Source: Cyclobacteriaceae bacterium
Lineage (GTDB): Bacteria; Bacteroidota; Bacteroidia; Cytophagales; Cyclobacteriaceae
Reading direction: 5' to 3'
NCBI GenBank assembly: GCA_013141055.1
Contig: JABFRS010000001.1
Coordinates: 2,538,567-2,602,566, forward strand
Length of the DNA: 64,000 bases
In this document: positions 16,093-22,845 of the stretch, piece by piece
How the letters are laid out: each line of letters starts with the position of its first letter
Position numbering within the stretch: position 1 is the stretch's first letter
Translations under genes and position numbers: made by a program
Notes under the pieces: generated by a model
Databases searched by the model: none
The model's input: only the letters and a program-made list of their open reading frames with translations
Told to the model about the DNA's origin: nothing

Positions 16093-16866
16093 TCAATAAG
16101 GAGAAGGGCTTACGCTTGTCCAGCCGCCATCGATGATCAAAGCCTGCCCAGTGATGTGGGAGGCTTGGGGTGAAACCAGAAACAGCGCTGCGTTTGCGAT
16201 ATCTTCAGGAGAAGCCGGTTTTCCCAAAGGAGTTAGTGTGGACCATGTATTCTGATAATCCGGATCATGACTGGTTCGTTCCGTCATGGTAGCTCCTGGA
16301 GCAACCGCATTGACAGTAATCCTGAAAGGAGATAATTCAATCACTAAAGTCTTGGCGAGCATTTCCAGAGCGGCCTTGCTCATTCCGTAAGCTGAAAGAT
16401 TTTTATGAGCCTGATGTCCTGTGACCGATGACATAAATAGGATACTTCCCCCATGACCCTGAAGTTTCATTTGATTGGAAGCCACTTGGGCCAAAAAGAA
16501 ACTTCCACCTAGATTGACGCGAAGAACATTGTAAAAATCTTCTGGCTTGTATTCAAAGAAATCCCCAAAAAGAGTAATACCAGCGTTGGCAATTACAATA
16601 TCGAGTTTACCAAAATGAGCAATGGCTTGATTTACCATTTCCTGAATAAAAGAAATATCAGCAGCATCTCCAGCGAAAGCAATGCAGCTTCCTTTTTCTG
16701 AGAGAATGGACTTGGCTCCTTCTTCAGCCAAAGACTTTTCAATGTCATTGAGTACTACATGGGCACCCTGTCGCGCCAGCTGACGACAAATCTCTAATCC
16801 GATTCCCTGACCTGCACCAGTGACGATGGCTACTTTATTTTGAAATGGTTTTTGAGACACGCGCAA
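16093..16866 (-). CDS. Short-chain dehydrogenase/reductase (SDR)
   Basis: This 257-residue classical SDR has the NAD(P) loop TGAGQGIG, NDIE after beta-2, NAGITLFG, the catalytic Ser in MSSVTG, the YxxxK pair in SAYGMSKAAL, and VNAVAPGATMTE. The C-terminus carries the DGGW motif. It resembles 3-oxoacyl-ACP reductase or glucose dehydrogenase-type enzymes; the substrate is unknown. There is no in-frame ATG: the start is TTG at 16866 or GTG at 16860. A TAACTTTA box (16877-16884, minus) is upstream. It lies 67 bp before the TetR gene on the same strand and may belong to the same locus. Confidence 0.88.
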   Translation of the reverse strand: MRVSQKPFQNKVAIVTGAGQGIGLEICRQLARQGAHVVLNDIEKSLAEEGAKSILSEKGSCIAFAGDAADISFIQEMVNQAIAHFGKLDIVIANAGITLFGDFFEYKPEDFYNVLRVNLGGSFFLAQVASNQMKLQGHGGSILFMSSVTGHQAHKNLSAYGMSKAALEMLAKTLVIELSPFRITVNAVAPGATMTERTSHDPDYQNTWSTLTPLGKPASPEDIANAALFLVSPQASHITGQALIIDGGWTSVSPSPY

Positions 16867-16949
16867 TGATTTATGTTAAAGTTAGGAAATGAAAGGGATG
16901 AAGTAATGAAAGAATTATTGAATTGAAACTTTTCATGCATTAGAATGTT

Positions 16950-16986
16950 ATAACAGTTGTATTAACAACAATAGTGTCTACATTTG
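16950..16986 (+). promoter_or_regulatory. marR promoter with overlapping imperfect palindromic operator
   Basis: TTG (16957-16959), 19 nt and TACATTTG (16979-16986) form a good promoter. The 26-nt segment 16950-16975 matches the perfect palindrome before the pirin genes at 21 of 26 positions, with GTTGTATTAACAAC at its centre. The operator covers the -33 box and most of the spacer. The -7 box ends 5 nt before the ATG at 16992, so the mRNA is probably leaderless. Confidence 0.75.
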
Positions 16987-16991
16987 GGAGT

Positions 16992-17441
16992 ATGTCAATC
17001 GAGCAGGATATAAAGCAGGAAAAATTTGAAAGTGAGCACCACAAGGGAATGGTGAATATATTGTTCACCAGCAGCTGGCTTCATAATATCAATTCCGTCC
17101 GTCTCAAGGCTCATGATATTACTCCTGAGCAATTCAATGTGCTGCGAATTCTTCGGGGCAGTCATCCCACAGCATTAATGCTGGCGGAGATAACCTGCCG
17201 AATGATTGATAAAAGCAGTAACGCCACACGACTTGTTGAAAAACTTCGGCAGAAGGGTCTTGTGAAAAGGGAGATCTGTGAAGATAACCGCCGCCAGGTG
17301 GATATCATGATAACCCCCAAGGGCCTGGAGGCTCTTTCAAAAATTGATAAAGAATCTGATTCTGTTACTGCGATCATGAAAAAGGTCACAAAAGCAGAGG
17401 TCCAGGAATTGAACCGGATTCTGGACAAGCTCCGCGCTTAA
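16992..17441 (+). CDS. MarR-family transcriptional regulator
   Basis: This 149-residue winged-helix regulator has the core ITPEQFNVLRILRGSHPTALMLAEI, then DKSSNATRLVEKLRQKGLVKREICEDNRRQVDIMITPKGLEAL, the standard recognition helix and beta-wing of MarR proteins. There is no Cys in the DNA-binding part, so a simple OhrR-type thiol switch is not evident. I chose the ATG at 16992 over a GTG at 16974 because that GTG lies upstream of the predicted transcription start. It is followed by two pirin genes with a matching operator, which makes it the likely repressor of both itself and them. Confidence 0.92.
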   Translation: MSIEQDIKQEKFESEHHKGMVNILFTSSWLHNINSVRLKAHDITPEQFNVLRILRGSHPTALMLAEITCRMIDKSSNATRLVEKLRQKGLVKREICEDNRRQVDIMITPKGLEALSKIDKESDSVTAIMKKVTKAEVQELNRILDKLRA

Positions 17442-17493
17442 TCTAAAAAAAGCCTTCTTTAATGCTCAAAAACAATGAAAAAGAATCCCCTCA

Positions 17494-17530
17494 ACAATAG
17501 TTGTATTTACAACTATTGTATGTAACTTTG
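17494..17530 (+). promoter_or_regulatory. Pirin operon promoter with perfect 26-bp MarR-type operator
   Basis: A perfect inverted repeat covers 17494-17519: arms ACAATAGTTGTA and TACAACTATTGT, separated by TT. The promoter TTG (17501-17503), N19, TAACTTTG (17523-17530) overlaps it, with the -33 box inside the palindrome. The expected transcript start is near 17535, leaving a leader of about 38 nt. The layout is that of a repressor site. Confidence 0.85.
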
Positions 17531-17572
17531 TTCTACAAGTCTTCGTTATAACGGTACCAAAAGCAAAAACAT

Positions 17573-18283
17573 ATGAAAACAACATTGCATAAAGCCGACA
17601 CAAGAGGCCATGCCAACCATGGCTGGCTCAACTCATATCATTCATTCAGCTTTGCGGGATATAACAATCCTGACCGGGTTCACTTTGGAATGCTAAGAGT
17701 TTTAAATGATGATATCGTAACGGGAGGAATGGGCTTTGGCCGTCATCCACATGATAACATGGAAATTATTTCTATTCCGCTCCGGGGTTCGCTTGAGCAC
17801 GGAGACAATACGGGTGGTCATGGCATTATTAAGTCAGGAGAGGTCCAGATCATGAGTGCTGGGTCCGGAATTGCTCACAGTGAAAAAAATGCTTCCTCAA
17901 ATGAAGATGTTAATTTTCTTCAGATTTGGGTGTTCCCAAAGGAAAGAAACATTACACCACGATATGATCAAAAGGAATTCAAACCAGAGGATCGTATCAA
18001 TAAACTTCAGGTAGTGGTTTCGCCAAAGAAAGATGAGAATGCTCTTTGGATCAATCAGGATGCATGGTTTAATCTGGGTGATCTAAAAAAGGGACATACG
18101 ACGGAGTACACAATAAATCAAAAAGGAAACGGCGTTTACGTTTTTGTTGTAGACGGAGATGTGACTATCAATGGACAATCTTTGAATAAAAGAGATGGTC
18201 TGGGAATCTGGGACACCGATAAACTTTCAATTGCTGCTGATAGCGATGCCGAAGTCTTATTAATAGAAGTTCCAATGAATTAA
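17573..18283 (+). CDS. Pirin family protein (YhhW-like bicupin)
   Basis: This 236-residue bicupin is related to E. coli YhhW, which has quercetin 2,3-dioxygenase activity. The N-terminal cupin keeps the metal ligands: HPHDNMEII (two His and a downstream Glu region) and IAHSEKN (third His and Glu). It also has the LEHGDNTGGHGIIKSGEVQIMSAGSGI block. The C-terminal cupin has lost its ligands, as usual in this subgroup. The true substrate of bacterial pirins is unclear; several respond to oxidative or electrophile stress. It is the first gene of the operon behind the MarR operator, with the second pirin 14 bp downstream. Confidence 0.93.
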   Translation: MKTTLHKADTRGHANHGWLNSYHSFSFAGYNNPDRVHFGMLRVLNDDIVTGGMGFGRHPHDNMEIISIPLRGSLEHGDNTGGHGIIKSGEVQIMSAGSGIAHSEKNASSNEDVNFLQIWVFPKERNITPRYDQKEFKPEDRINKLQVVVSPKKDENALWINQDAWFNLGDLKKGHTTEYTINQKGNGVYVFVVDGDVTINGQSLNKRDGLGIWDTDKLSIAADSDAEVLLIEVPMN

Positions 18284-18297
18284 AAGAAAGGATTTTT

Positions 18298-19167
18298 ATG
18301 AAAAACAGGACAGTATCTTCTTTATTATACGGACACAAAGTCGACATGGGTGGAATGCCGATCCGTCAGCCATTGCCTTCACAAAGAGTCGAGCAGATTG
18401 ATCCGTTCCTCTTGTTGCATCATGCAGACATAAAGGTACCTAAGCATTTGGATCCGGATCATGCAGGCGTGGGGCCTCATCCTCATCGTGGATTTTCACC
18501 CGTGACCTTTATCTTCAAAGGTGGCGTTCACCATCGTGATAGTCGTGGTAATGATAGTGTGGTTTATGAAGGTGGTGCACAATGGATGAACGCAGGCATG
18601 GGTGTTATTCATAGCGAACGTCCACCACATGATATTGAAGAATTGGGTGGAAGGCAGGAGATCATTCAACTTTGGATTAATACTCCATCAGAGCATAAGA
18701 TGGATCAACCTGTTTACCATCCTCTTAGCAAAGAAGAAGCTCCTGGCGTGGTGAGTGAAGATGGAAAGGTGAGTGTAAAACTTTTTTCAGGAGAACTCCT
18801 TGGATTAAAGGGACCAATTCCTTCACATACAGAAGTGAATGCCGCAACGTTGACTTTCAAAAAGGGTGGTAAAATTTCAATACCATTGCCAGTGCATCAT
18901 AATGCCCTCATTTATTTACTGGATGGAAAGCTTACAATCGATGGCTTTGGTCTGGTAGAAGAATTGAATGCTGCTCATTTTAAGAATGATGGCGAAGGCG
19001 TTACTCTTGAAGGATTGGAAGATACCCGTATTCTATTGTTGAGTGGCGCACCTTTAAACGAAGAAGTTGTTTCATACGGACCGTTTGTTATGAATACACA
19101 GACGGAGATCATGGAAGCCATGAGAGATTACCAGAAAGGAAAGATGGGAGTCTTAATAGAAGAATAA
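18298..19167 (+). CDS. Second pirin family protein
   Basis: This 289-residue protein is longer than the first pirin and of the canonical PA-type group. It has MGGMPIRQPLPS and VGPHPHRGFSPVTFIFKGGVHHRDSRG, with HPH ligands. VIHSERPP carries the last His/Glu ligands, and a C-terminal pirin domain contains HHNALIYLLDGKLTIDG. A Fe(II)- or other metal-dependent dioxygenase role is likely by family, but the substrate is unknown. A run of two different pirin classes in one operon under MarR control suggests sequential or alternative action on the same signal compound. Confidence 0.92.
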   Translation: MKNRTVSSLLYGHKVDMGGMPIRQPLPSQRVEQIDPFLLLHHADIKVPKHLDPDHAGVGPHPHRGFSPVTFIFKGGVHHRDSRGNDSVVYEGGAQWMNAGMGVIHSERPPHDIEELGGRQEIIQLWINTPSEHKMDQPVYHPLSKEEAPGVVSEDGKVSVKLFSGELLGLKGPIPSHTEVNAATLTFKKGGKISIPLPVHHNALIYLLDGKLTIDGFGLVEELNAAHFKNDGEGVTLEGLEDTRILLLSGAPLNEEVVSYGPFVMNTQTEIMEAMRDYQKGKMGVLIEE

Positions 19168-19216
19168 AGTGATTTGAAAGTTTGAAGATGGGTTCTGTAA
19201 AAAATGTGAAAACCCT

Positions 19217-19224
19217 TAACTTTG
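19217..19224 (+). promoter_or_regulatory. Candidate -7 box before the [4Fe-4S] protein gene
   Basis: TAACTTTG is identical to the -7 box of the pirin promoter and ends 9 nt before the ATG. No good -33 box is seen (only TTCTG 20 nt upstream), so a weak internal promoter is possible alongside read-through from the pirin genes. Confidence 0.35.
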
Positions 19225-19233
19225 AATAGCACA

Positions 19234-19443
19234 ATGAAAGATATCACTAAGGAATATGGAAATGGTGAGGTAACGATCGTCTGGAAACCTTTGTTATGCA
19301 TACACTCTGCTGTGTGCGTTAAAGGACTTGGGGAGGTCTTTCATCCCAGAGAATTACCATGGATTACCCCTGAGAAAGCGACCTCGGAAAAAATTGTGGA
19401 GCAGGTAAAAAAATGCCCTTCTGGGGCCCTGACTTACTTTTGA
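19234..19443 (+). CDS. [4Fe-4S] mono-cluster protein, YjdI family
   Basis: This 69-residue ferredoxin-like protein is of the mono-cluster/DUF1271 family (E. coli YjdI). Putative cluster ligands are C22, C28 and C61, with H24 also conserved (LCIHSAVCVKGL and KCPSGALTY), and the motif HPRELPWITP is present. Such proteins are often found beside GNAT YjdJ or oxygenase genes and are thought to carry single electrons. It starts 66 bp after the second pirin, so it may be the fourth gene of the MarR cassette and could pass electrons to the pirins. That link is inference only. Confidence 0.85.
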   Translation: MKDITKEYGNGEVTIVWKPLLCIHSAVCVKGLGEVFHPRELPWITPEKATSEKIVEQVKKCPSGALTYF

Positions 19444-19563
19444 ATTCCTGAAATTGGTCAATTAGTGCCCTGGCACAGATTTTAAGGAATTAGTCGTTGA
19501 AATCTTTTACGCCCAATCCATGATTTTGCTATATTCGCGCCCTCATTATTGAGAAACTGAAGA

Positions 19564-19638
19564 GGGATGTTAGCTCAGCTGGTTTAGAGCACTACCTCGA
19601 CAAGGTAGGGGTCACTGGTTCGAACCCAGTACGTCCCA
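19564..19638 (+). tRNA. tRNA-Val (anticodon GAC), with C at position 33
   Basis: This 75-nt cloverleaf has acceptor GGGATGT/ACGTCCC (one G:U), D-stem GCTC/GAGC, anticodon stem CTACC/GGTAG and T-arm ACTGG TTCGAAC CCAGT. The loop reads TCGACAA, so the anticodon is GAC, but position 33 is C instead of the nearly universal U. All stems pair, so it does not look like a pseudogene. No CCA is encoded. A weak promoter-like TATATTCG is at 19530-19537. tRNA-Lys follows 15 nt later. Confidence 0.93.
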
Positions 19639-19653
19639 CAGTAAAAAGATAAT

Positions 19654-19726
19654 GACTCCGTAGCTCAGCTGGTAGAGCAAATGACTCTTAATCATTGGGT
19701 CGAGAGTTCGAATCTCTCCGGGGTCA
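19654..19726 (+). tRNA. tRNA-Lys (anticodon CUU)
   Basis: This 73-nt cloverleaf has acceptor GACTCCG/CGGGGTC (one G:U), anticodon stem AATGA/TCATT with loop CTCTTAA (anticodon CTT, reading AAG), and T-arm GAGAG TTCGAAT CTCTC. It is co-transcribed with the preceding tRNA-Val and followed by a terminator. No CCA is encoded. Confidence 0.97.
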
Positions 19727-19734
19727 CACATTAA

Positions 19735-19774
19735 AAGTCTTTCCGTCAAACTGATGGAAAGACTTTCTTTTTTT
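19735..19774 (+). terminator. Intrinsic terminator of the tRNA-Val/tRNA-Lys operon
   Basis: AAGTCTTTCC and GGAAAGACTT form a perfect 10-bp stem around an 11-nt loop, followed by TTCTTTTTTT. The gene-free stretch 19444-19788 otherwise holds only the two tRNAs. Confidence 0.88.
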
Positions 19775-19788
19775 GATGCAATCAATCT

Positions 19789-20361
19789 CTACTCTTCAAT
19801 ATCGATATCATACTTTGCTAAAAGTCCATATACCTGATGCAGGGAGAATCTGGCCTTTTTGATATAATTACTTTCGGGGTCAATGGAATAATTGAACGAA
19901 CTTCTGAGATCAGCTTTTTCAATAATTGTATTTTCAAACTTTGCGTCCCTCAGGTCACAATTATCGAATAAAGAAGATGTCAGATCGCATTGAGTAAAAT
20001 CTACCTCCTGTAGTTGAGTCTCCTTGAAATGTGTCTTCTTCAGTTTTACCTGATAGAATGAGGTGTGGTTGAGTGTACATTTCTCAAATCCAAACGACAG
20101 CCCAAAGGAATTGCAATGCTCAAAATGAAGTCCAAGCATCTTACATCCATTGAACTTTATATCGCGAAAAGCAGTCTTCGTCAGGGTTGCCAAACTGAGA
20201 TTGCATTCTATGAATTCACATTCTATGAAAATTACCTCCGAGAGATCTGAGTTTGAAAAATCACAGTTTTTAAAAATGCAGTTTTCATACTCACCTTTTA
20301 TGAAGGAATCTGTTGTAAAGTTCTTTTTCTCAAATGTTTCCTCTGTGAATGATTCCTGCAT
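19789..20361 (-). CDS. Pentapeptide-repeat protein (Qnr/McbG-like size)
   Basis: This 190-residue protein is built almost wholly of A(D/N)LXX-type pentapeptides (for example CIFKNCDFSNSDLSEVIFIECEFIECNLS), predicted to form a right-handed quadrilateral beta-helix. The length and the break near residue 100 resemble the gyrase-protecting Qnr/McbG proteins, but similarity in repeats alone cannot show that function. It ends in a short helical tail (ARFSLHQVYGLLAKYDIDIEE). The ATG at 20361 avoids overlap with the upstream peptidase gene; a GTG at 20388 would add 9 residues. It lies 11 bp after the peptidase gene. Confidence 0.85.
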   Translation of the reverse strand: MQESFTEETFEKKNFTTDSFIKGEYENCIFKNCDFSNSDLSEVIFIECEFIECNLSLATLTKTAFRDIKFNGCKMLGLHFEHCNSFGLSFGFEKCTLNHTSFYQVKLKKTHFKETQLQEVDFTQCDLTSSLFDNCDLRDAKFENTIIEKADLRSSFNYSIDPESNYIKKARFSLHQVYGLLAKYDIDIEE

Positions 20362-20372
20362 AGCTGAATGAA

Positions 20373-22247
20373 TTATTTTGCTTTCCACTCATTGTTTTTC
20401 TTATTGGCATCCATGAAGATCTCGCCATCCAGAATAACAGATTGAACTTTCTTCTTTGTAGAAACTTTTACCACCGACTGCTTTGGATTGGTCATCCAGA
20501 TTCCGGGTGTTTGATGGAGGATTTCTTTAGATCCATCATCATAGGTTAGCAAAACATTTACGGGCGCCGGATAGCCACCGATATTGGAGATGGTGATTGT
20601 TATTTCTTTTGAAGAGGAAGTAACGCTTTGTATTGAGAGATCAATGTAATCATTACTAAAATACCAATTGCTCCAGAACCAGTTTAGATCTTTTCCTGAA
20701 ACATTGTTAAAAGTATTAAACATATCCCAGGGTAAAGGATGCTTTCCGTTCCATCGATTCATGAATTCGTGAAGACATTTTTTGAACATGTCATCTCCAA
20801 GAAGGTCCTTCATTGCAAGATATCCAAGGGCAGCTTTTCCATATTGATTGTTTCCAAGAGCAACGCCACTAAGAATATTGCCGGGAGTGATAATAGGAAT
20901 ATCCTGTTCAGCGGAGGGATCATTCGTCCAGTTGGAAACTCTAAAACCTTTAAAAAGCTGATCAGCTCTTTCTTTTCCAACATCGGCCGTTCCAATAAGA
21001 TACTCCAATGTAGTTGCCCATCCTTCATCCATAAAACCATAGCGGTTCTCGTTGATTCCCATATAAAATGGAAACCAGGTATGTGCTATCTCATGTTCAG
21101 CAACAAACCTTGCGAAATTCGGATCCTGCTGATGGCTATCATTCACCATCATCGGGTACTCCATATCTGCATAACCCTGAACGATTGTATTTTTTTGATA
21201 TGGATATGGCACCCCAGGCCACTTGCTTGAAAACCAGTCAAGGGCGTGTTTGCCAAAAGAAACCATTTGGTGAAAGTCCTGAGCGGCATCGTCGTACGCT
21301 GACTGAACACTGGCTCTTCTCTTTGTTGACTGATCTACAATAACGCTGCCGGCATCCCATGCATAACGATTACTGATCGCTACTGTCACGTCAGGCACAT
21401 TATTGGCTTTCCATTTCCAGGTGTTAAAATCTTTTTGAGTGGTGACACCTTTCGCTAAAACCTCCTTAGCAGTTGCAATGGGAATAATTTCATCACTTGT
21501 GAATGAATCATTCAGGCGTTTGGCATACGTTGCCTGTAATACTTCAGTTGTGTTTAAAAGATCGCCAGTAGCCCAAACGATATAATTTTTGGGAACTGTG
21601 ACTTGAAAAGTATAATCATTGAAGTCGTTATAAAATTCCTGTGCATCTGTAAATGCCGTGCGATCCCAGCCATTGGAGTCATCATATACCGCAACCCGTG
21701 GATAAAAATAGGCGAGAAAGAAAGTAGTAGAATCAATTGCGCCCTCTCGTCCACTTTCAACAGAAACATCGTAATGCCAACCGATTGATAATTTTACTGA
21801 ATCATGAGGTGCAAGTGGTTTCATAAGCCCCACACGATCCGCAGTAACAGGTCCATTTACTGTCCATTTTTTTGATTTTCCGTTTTCGGAATAACTATCG
21901 ATGTGAATTCCTGAGGTGAGATATTCCGGACTTGCAGGAGACTGACGAACCGCCCCTGGCTGATGAACGTTAAGGATCAGCTTAAAGACCAAAGATTTTA
22001 AAGTATCGGGACTATTATTCGTATAGGTAATTTCTTCAGTTCCGGTGATATTTCGATTAGGAGGATTTGCTGTTACCGAGATAGCATATCGTGCACGGTT
22101 TTGCCAGTAATTTTTCCCGGGCTTACCACTTATATCGCGCGTTCCTTTCTGAAAAGTTCTGGCAATGTTACGCGGTGTGTATAATGTTTGAGCGTTGAGT
22201 GCAAAGTATCCTGCACACAATAAGACAATAGTGATGCTTTTTCGCAT
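20373..22247 (-). CDS. M1 family metallopeptidase (secreted aminopeptidase)
   Basis: This 624-residue zinc aminopeptidase has a Sec signal peptide ending ALNAQ, an N-terminal beta saddle (60-230) and a gluzincin domain. The zinc site is HEIAHTW (H385, E386, H389) with the distal Glu E408 in MDEGWATTLEYL. The usual GAMEN exopeptidase loop reads GYADMEYP (residues 358-365). A C-terminal Ig-like strand region follows (540-620). This is the Bacteroidota periplasmic type that trims peptides for nutrition. A TAACTTTG -7 box (22270-22277, minus) sits 22 nt upstream. Confidence 0.93.
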   Translation of the reverse strand: MRKSITIVLLCAGYFALNAQTLYTPRNIARTFQKGTRDISGKPGKNYWQNRARYAISVTANPPNRNITGTEEITYTNNSPDTLKSLVFKLILNVHQPGAVRQSPASPEYLTSGIHIDSYSENGKSKKWTVNGPVTADRVGLMKPLAPHDSVKLSIGWHYDVSVESGREGAIDSTTFFLAYFYPRVAVYDDSNGWDRTAFTDAQEFYNDFNDYTFQVTVPKNYIVWATGDLLNTTEVLQATYAKRLNDSFTSDEIIPIATAKEVLAKGVTTQKDFNTWKWKANNVPDVTVAISNRYAWDAGSVIVDQSTKRRASVQSAYDDAAQDFHQMVSFGKHALDWFSSKWPGVPYPYQKNTIVQGYADMEYPMMVNDSHQQDPNFARFVAEHEIAHTWFPFYMGINENRYGFMDEGWATTLEYLIGTADVGKERADQLFKGFRVSNWTNDPSAEQDIPIITPGNILSGVALGNNQYGKAALGYLAMKDLLGDDMFKKCLHEFMNRWNGKHPLPWDMFNTFNNVSGKDLNWFWSNWYFSNDYIDLSIQSVTSSSKEITITISNIGGYPAPVNVLLTYDDGSKEILHQTPGIWMTNPKQSVVKVSTKKKVQSVILDGEIFMDANKKNNEWKAK

Positions 22248-22313
22248 TTGAACTGATGGTTAGAAAAGACAAAGTTATAACACACTACTCCTGAGAGTGA
22301 GCGTTGCCTGAAA

Positions 22314-22820
22314 TTATTTGGTGAGTTTTTTTATTATTTGAGAATGATCAGGAAATTCTTTTAGCAATTTTTCAGAATTCGCCAATTCGAAATCATCAAA
22401 ATCAAAACCCGGAGCTACTGTACAACCTGCTAATGTAAAGCTGTCGGGTTTGTTTACGATGGCACCGAACCAGGACCCAGCAGGAATTACAACCTGAAGT
22501 GAGTCTCCATTTTCTGGCTCAGGTCCTAGCTTCTGCTCAGAAAGTCCGTCTTTATTCAAAACATAAATTGTAAGTGCGCTACCGGCATGAAAATGCCAGA
22601 TCTCATCAGATTTAATGCGATGAAAAAGGGATTTATCTTCTGAACGTAACAGAAAATAAATTGCTGTGGAAAAACTTCTTGAATCTGCATAGCGATCCGG
22701 TAAGGCAGTAGCCCAGATGGACTCAATGGATCTGTAAGTTTCCTTAAAGAATCCGCCTTCAGGATGTGATTGTAATTTTAATTGAGTAATCCAGTATTGA
22801 GCATTTTTGTTTGAATTCAA
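22314..22820 (-). CDS. Cupin DUF985 family protein
   Basis: This 168-residue single cupin of the DUF985 family has ITQLKLQSHPEGGFFKETYRS, AIYFLLRSEDKSLFHRIKSDEIWHFHAGSALTIYVL, then the AGSWFGA strand and CTVAPGFDFDDFELA. Conserved His/Glu residues (KSDEIWHFH) could bind a metal. The family has no agreed function; some members are described as sugar epimerase-like. The only in-frame start is TTG at 22820. It starts 25 bp after the stop of the subtilase gene and is probably in the same transcript. Confidence 0.88.
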   Translation of the reverse strand: MNSNKNAQYWITQLKLQSHPEGGFFKETYRSIESIWATALPDRYADSRSFSTAIYFLLRSEDKSLFHRIKSDEIWHFHAGSALTIYVLNKDGLSEQKLGPEPENGDSLQVVIPAGSWFGAIVNKPDSFTLAGCTVAPGFDFDDFELANSEKLLKEFPDHSQIIKKLTK

Positions 22821-22845
22821 TGTGTATGTGTTTTCTGGTGAGAGG

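Noticed and set aside
13454-19726. tRNA genes as possible integration sites
   Set aside because: No integrase, repeated tRNA 3' end or composition change is seen beside the three tRNAs.
20739-21230. Long open frame (163 codons) on the plus strand inside the M1 peptidase gene
   Set aside because: It runs antisense to conserved zinc-peptidase sequence, has no promoter or family-like protein, and is a by-product of the codon use of the real gene.
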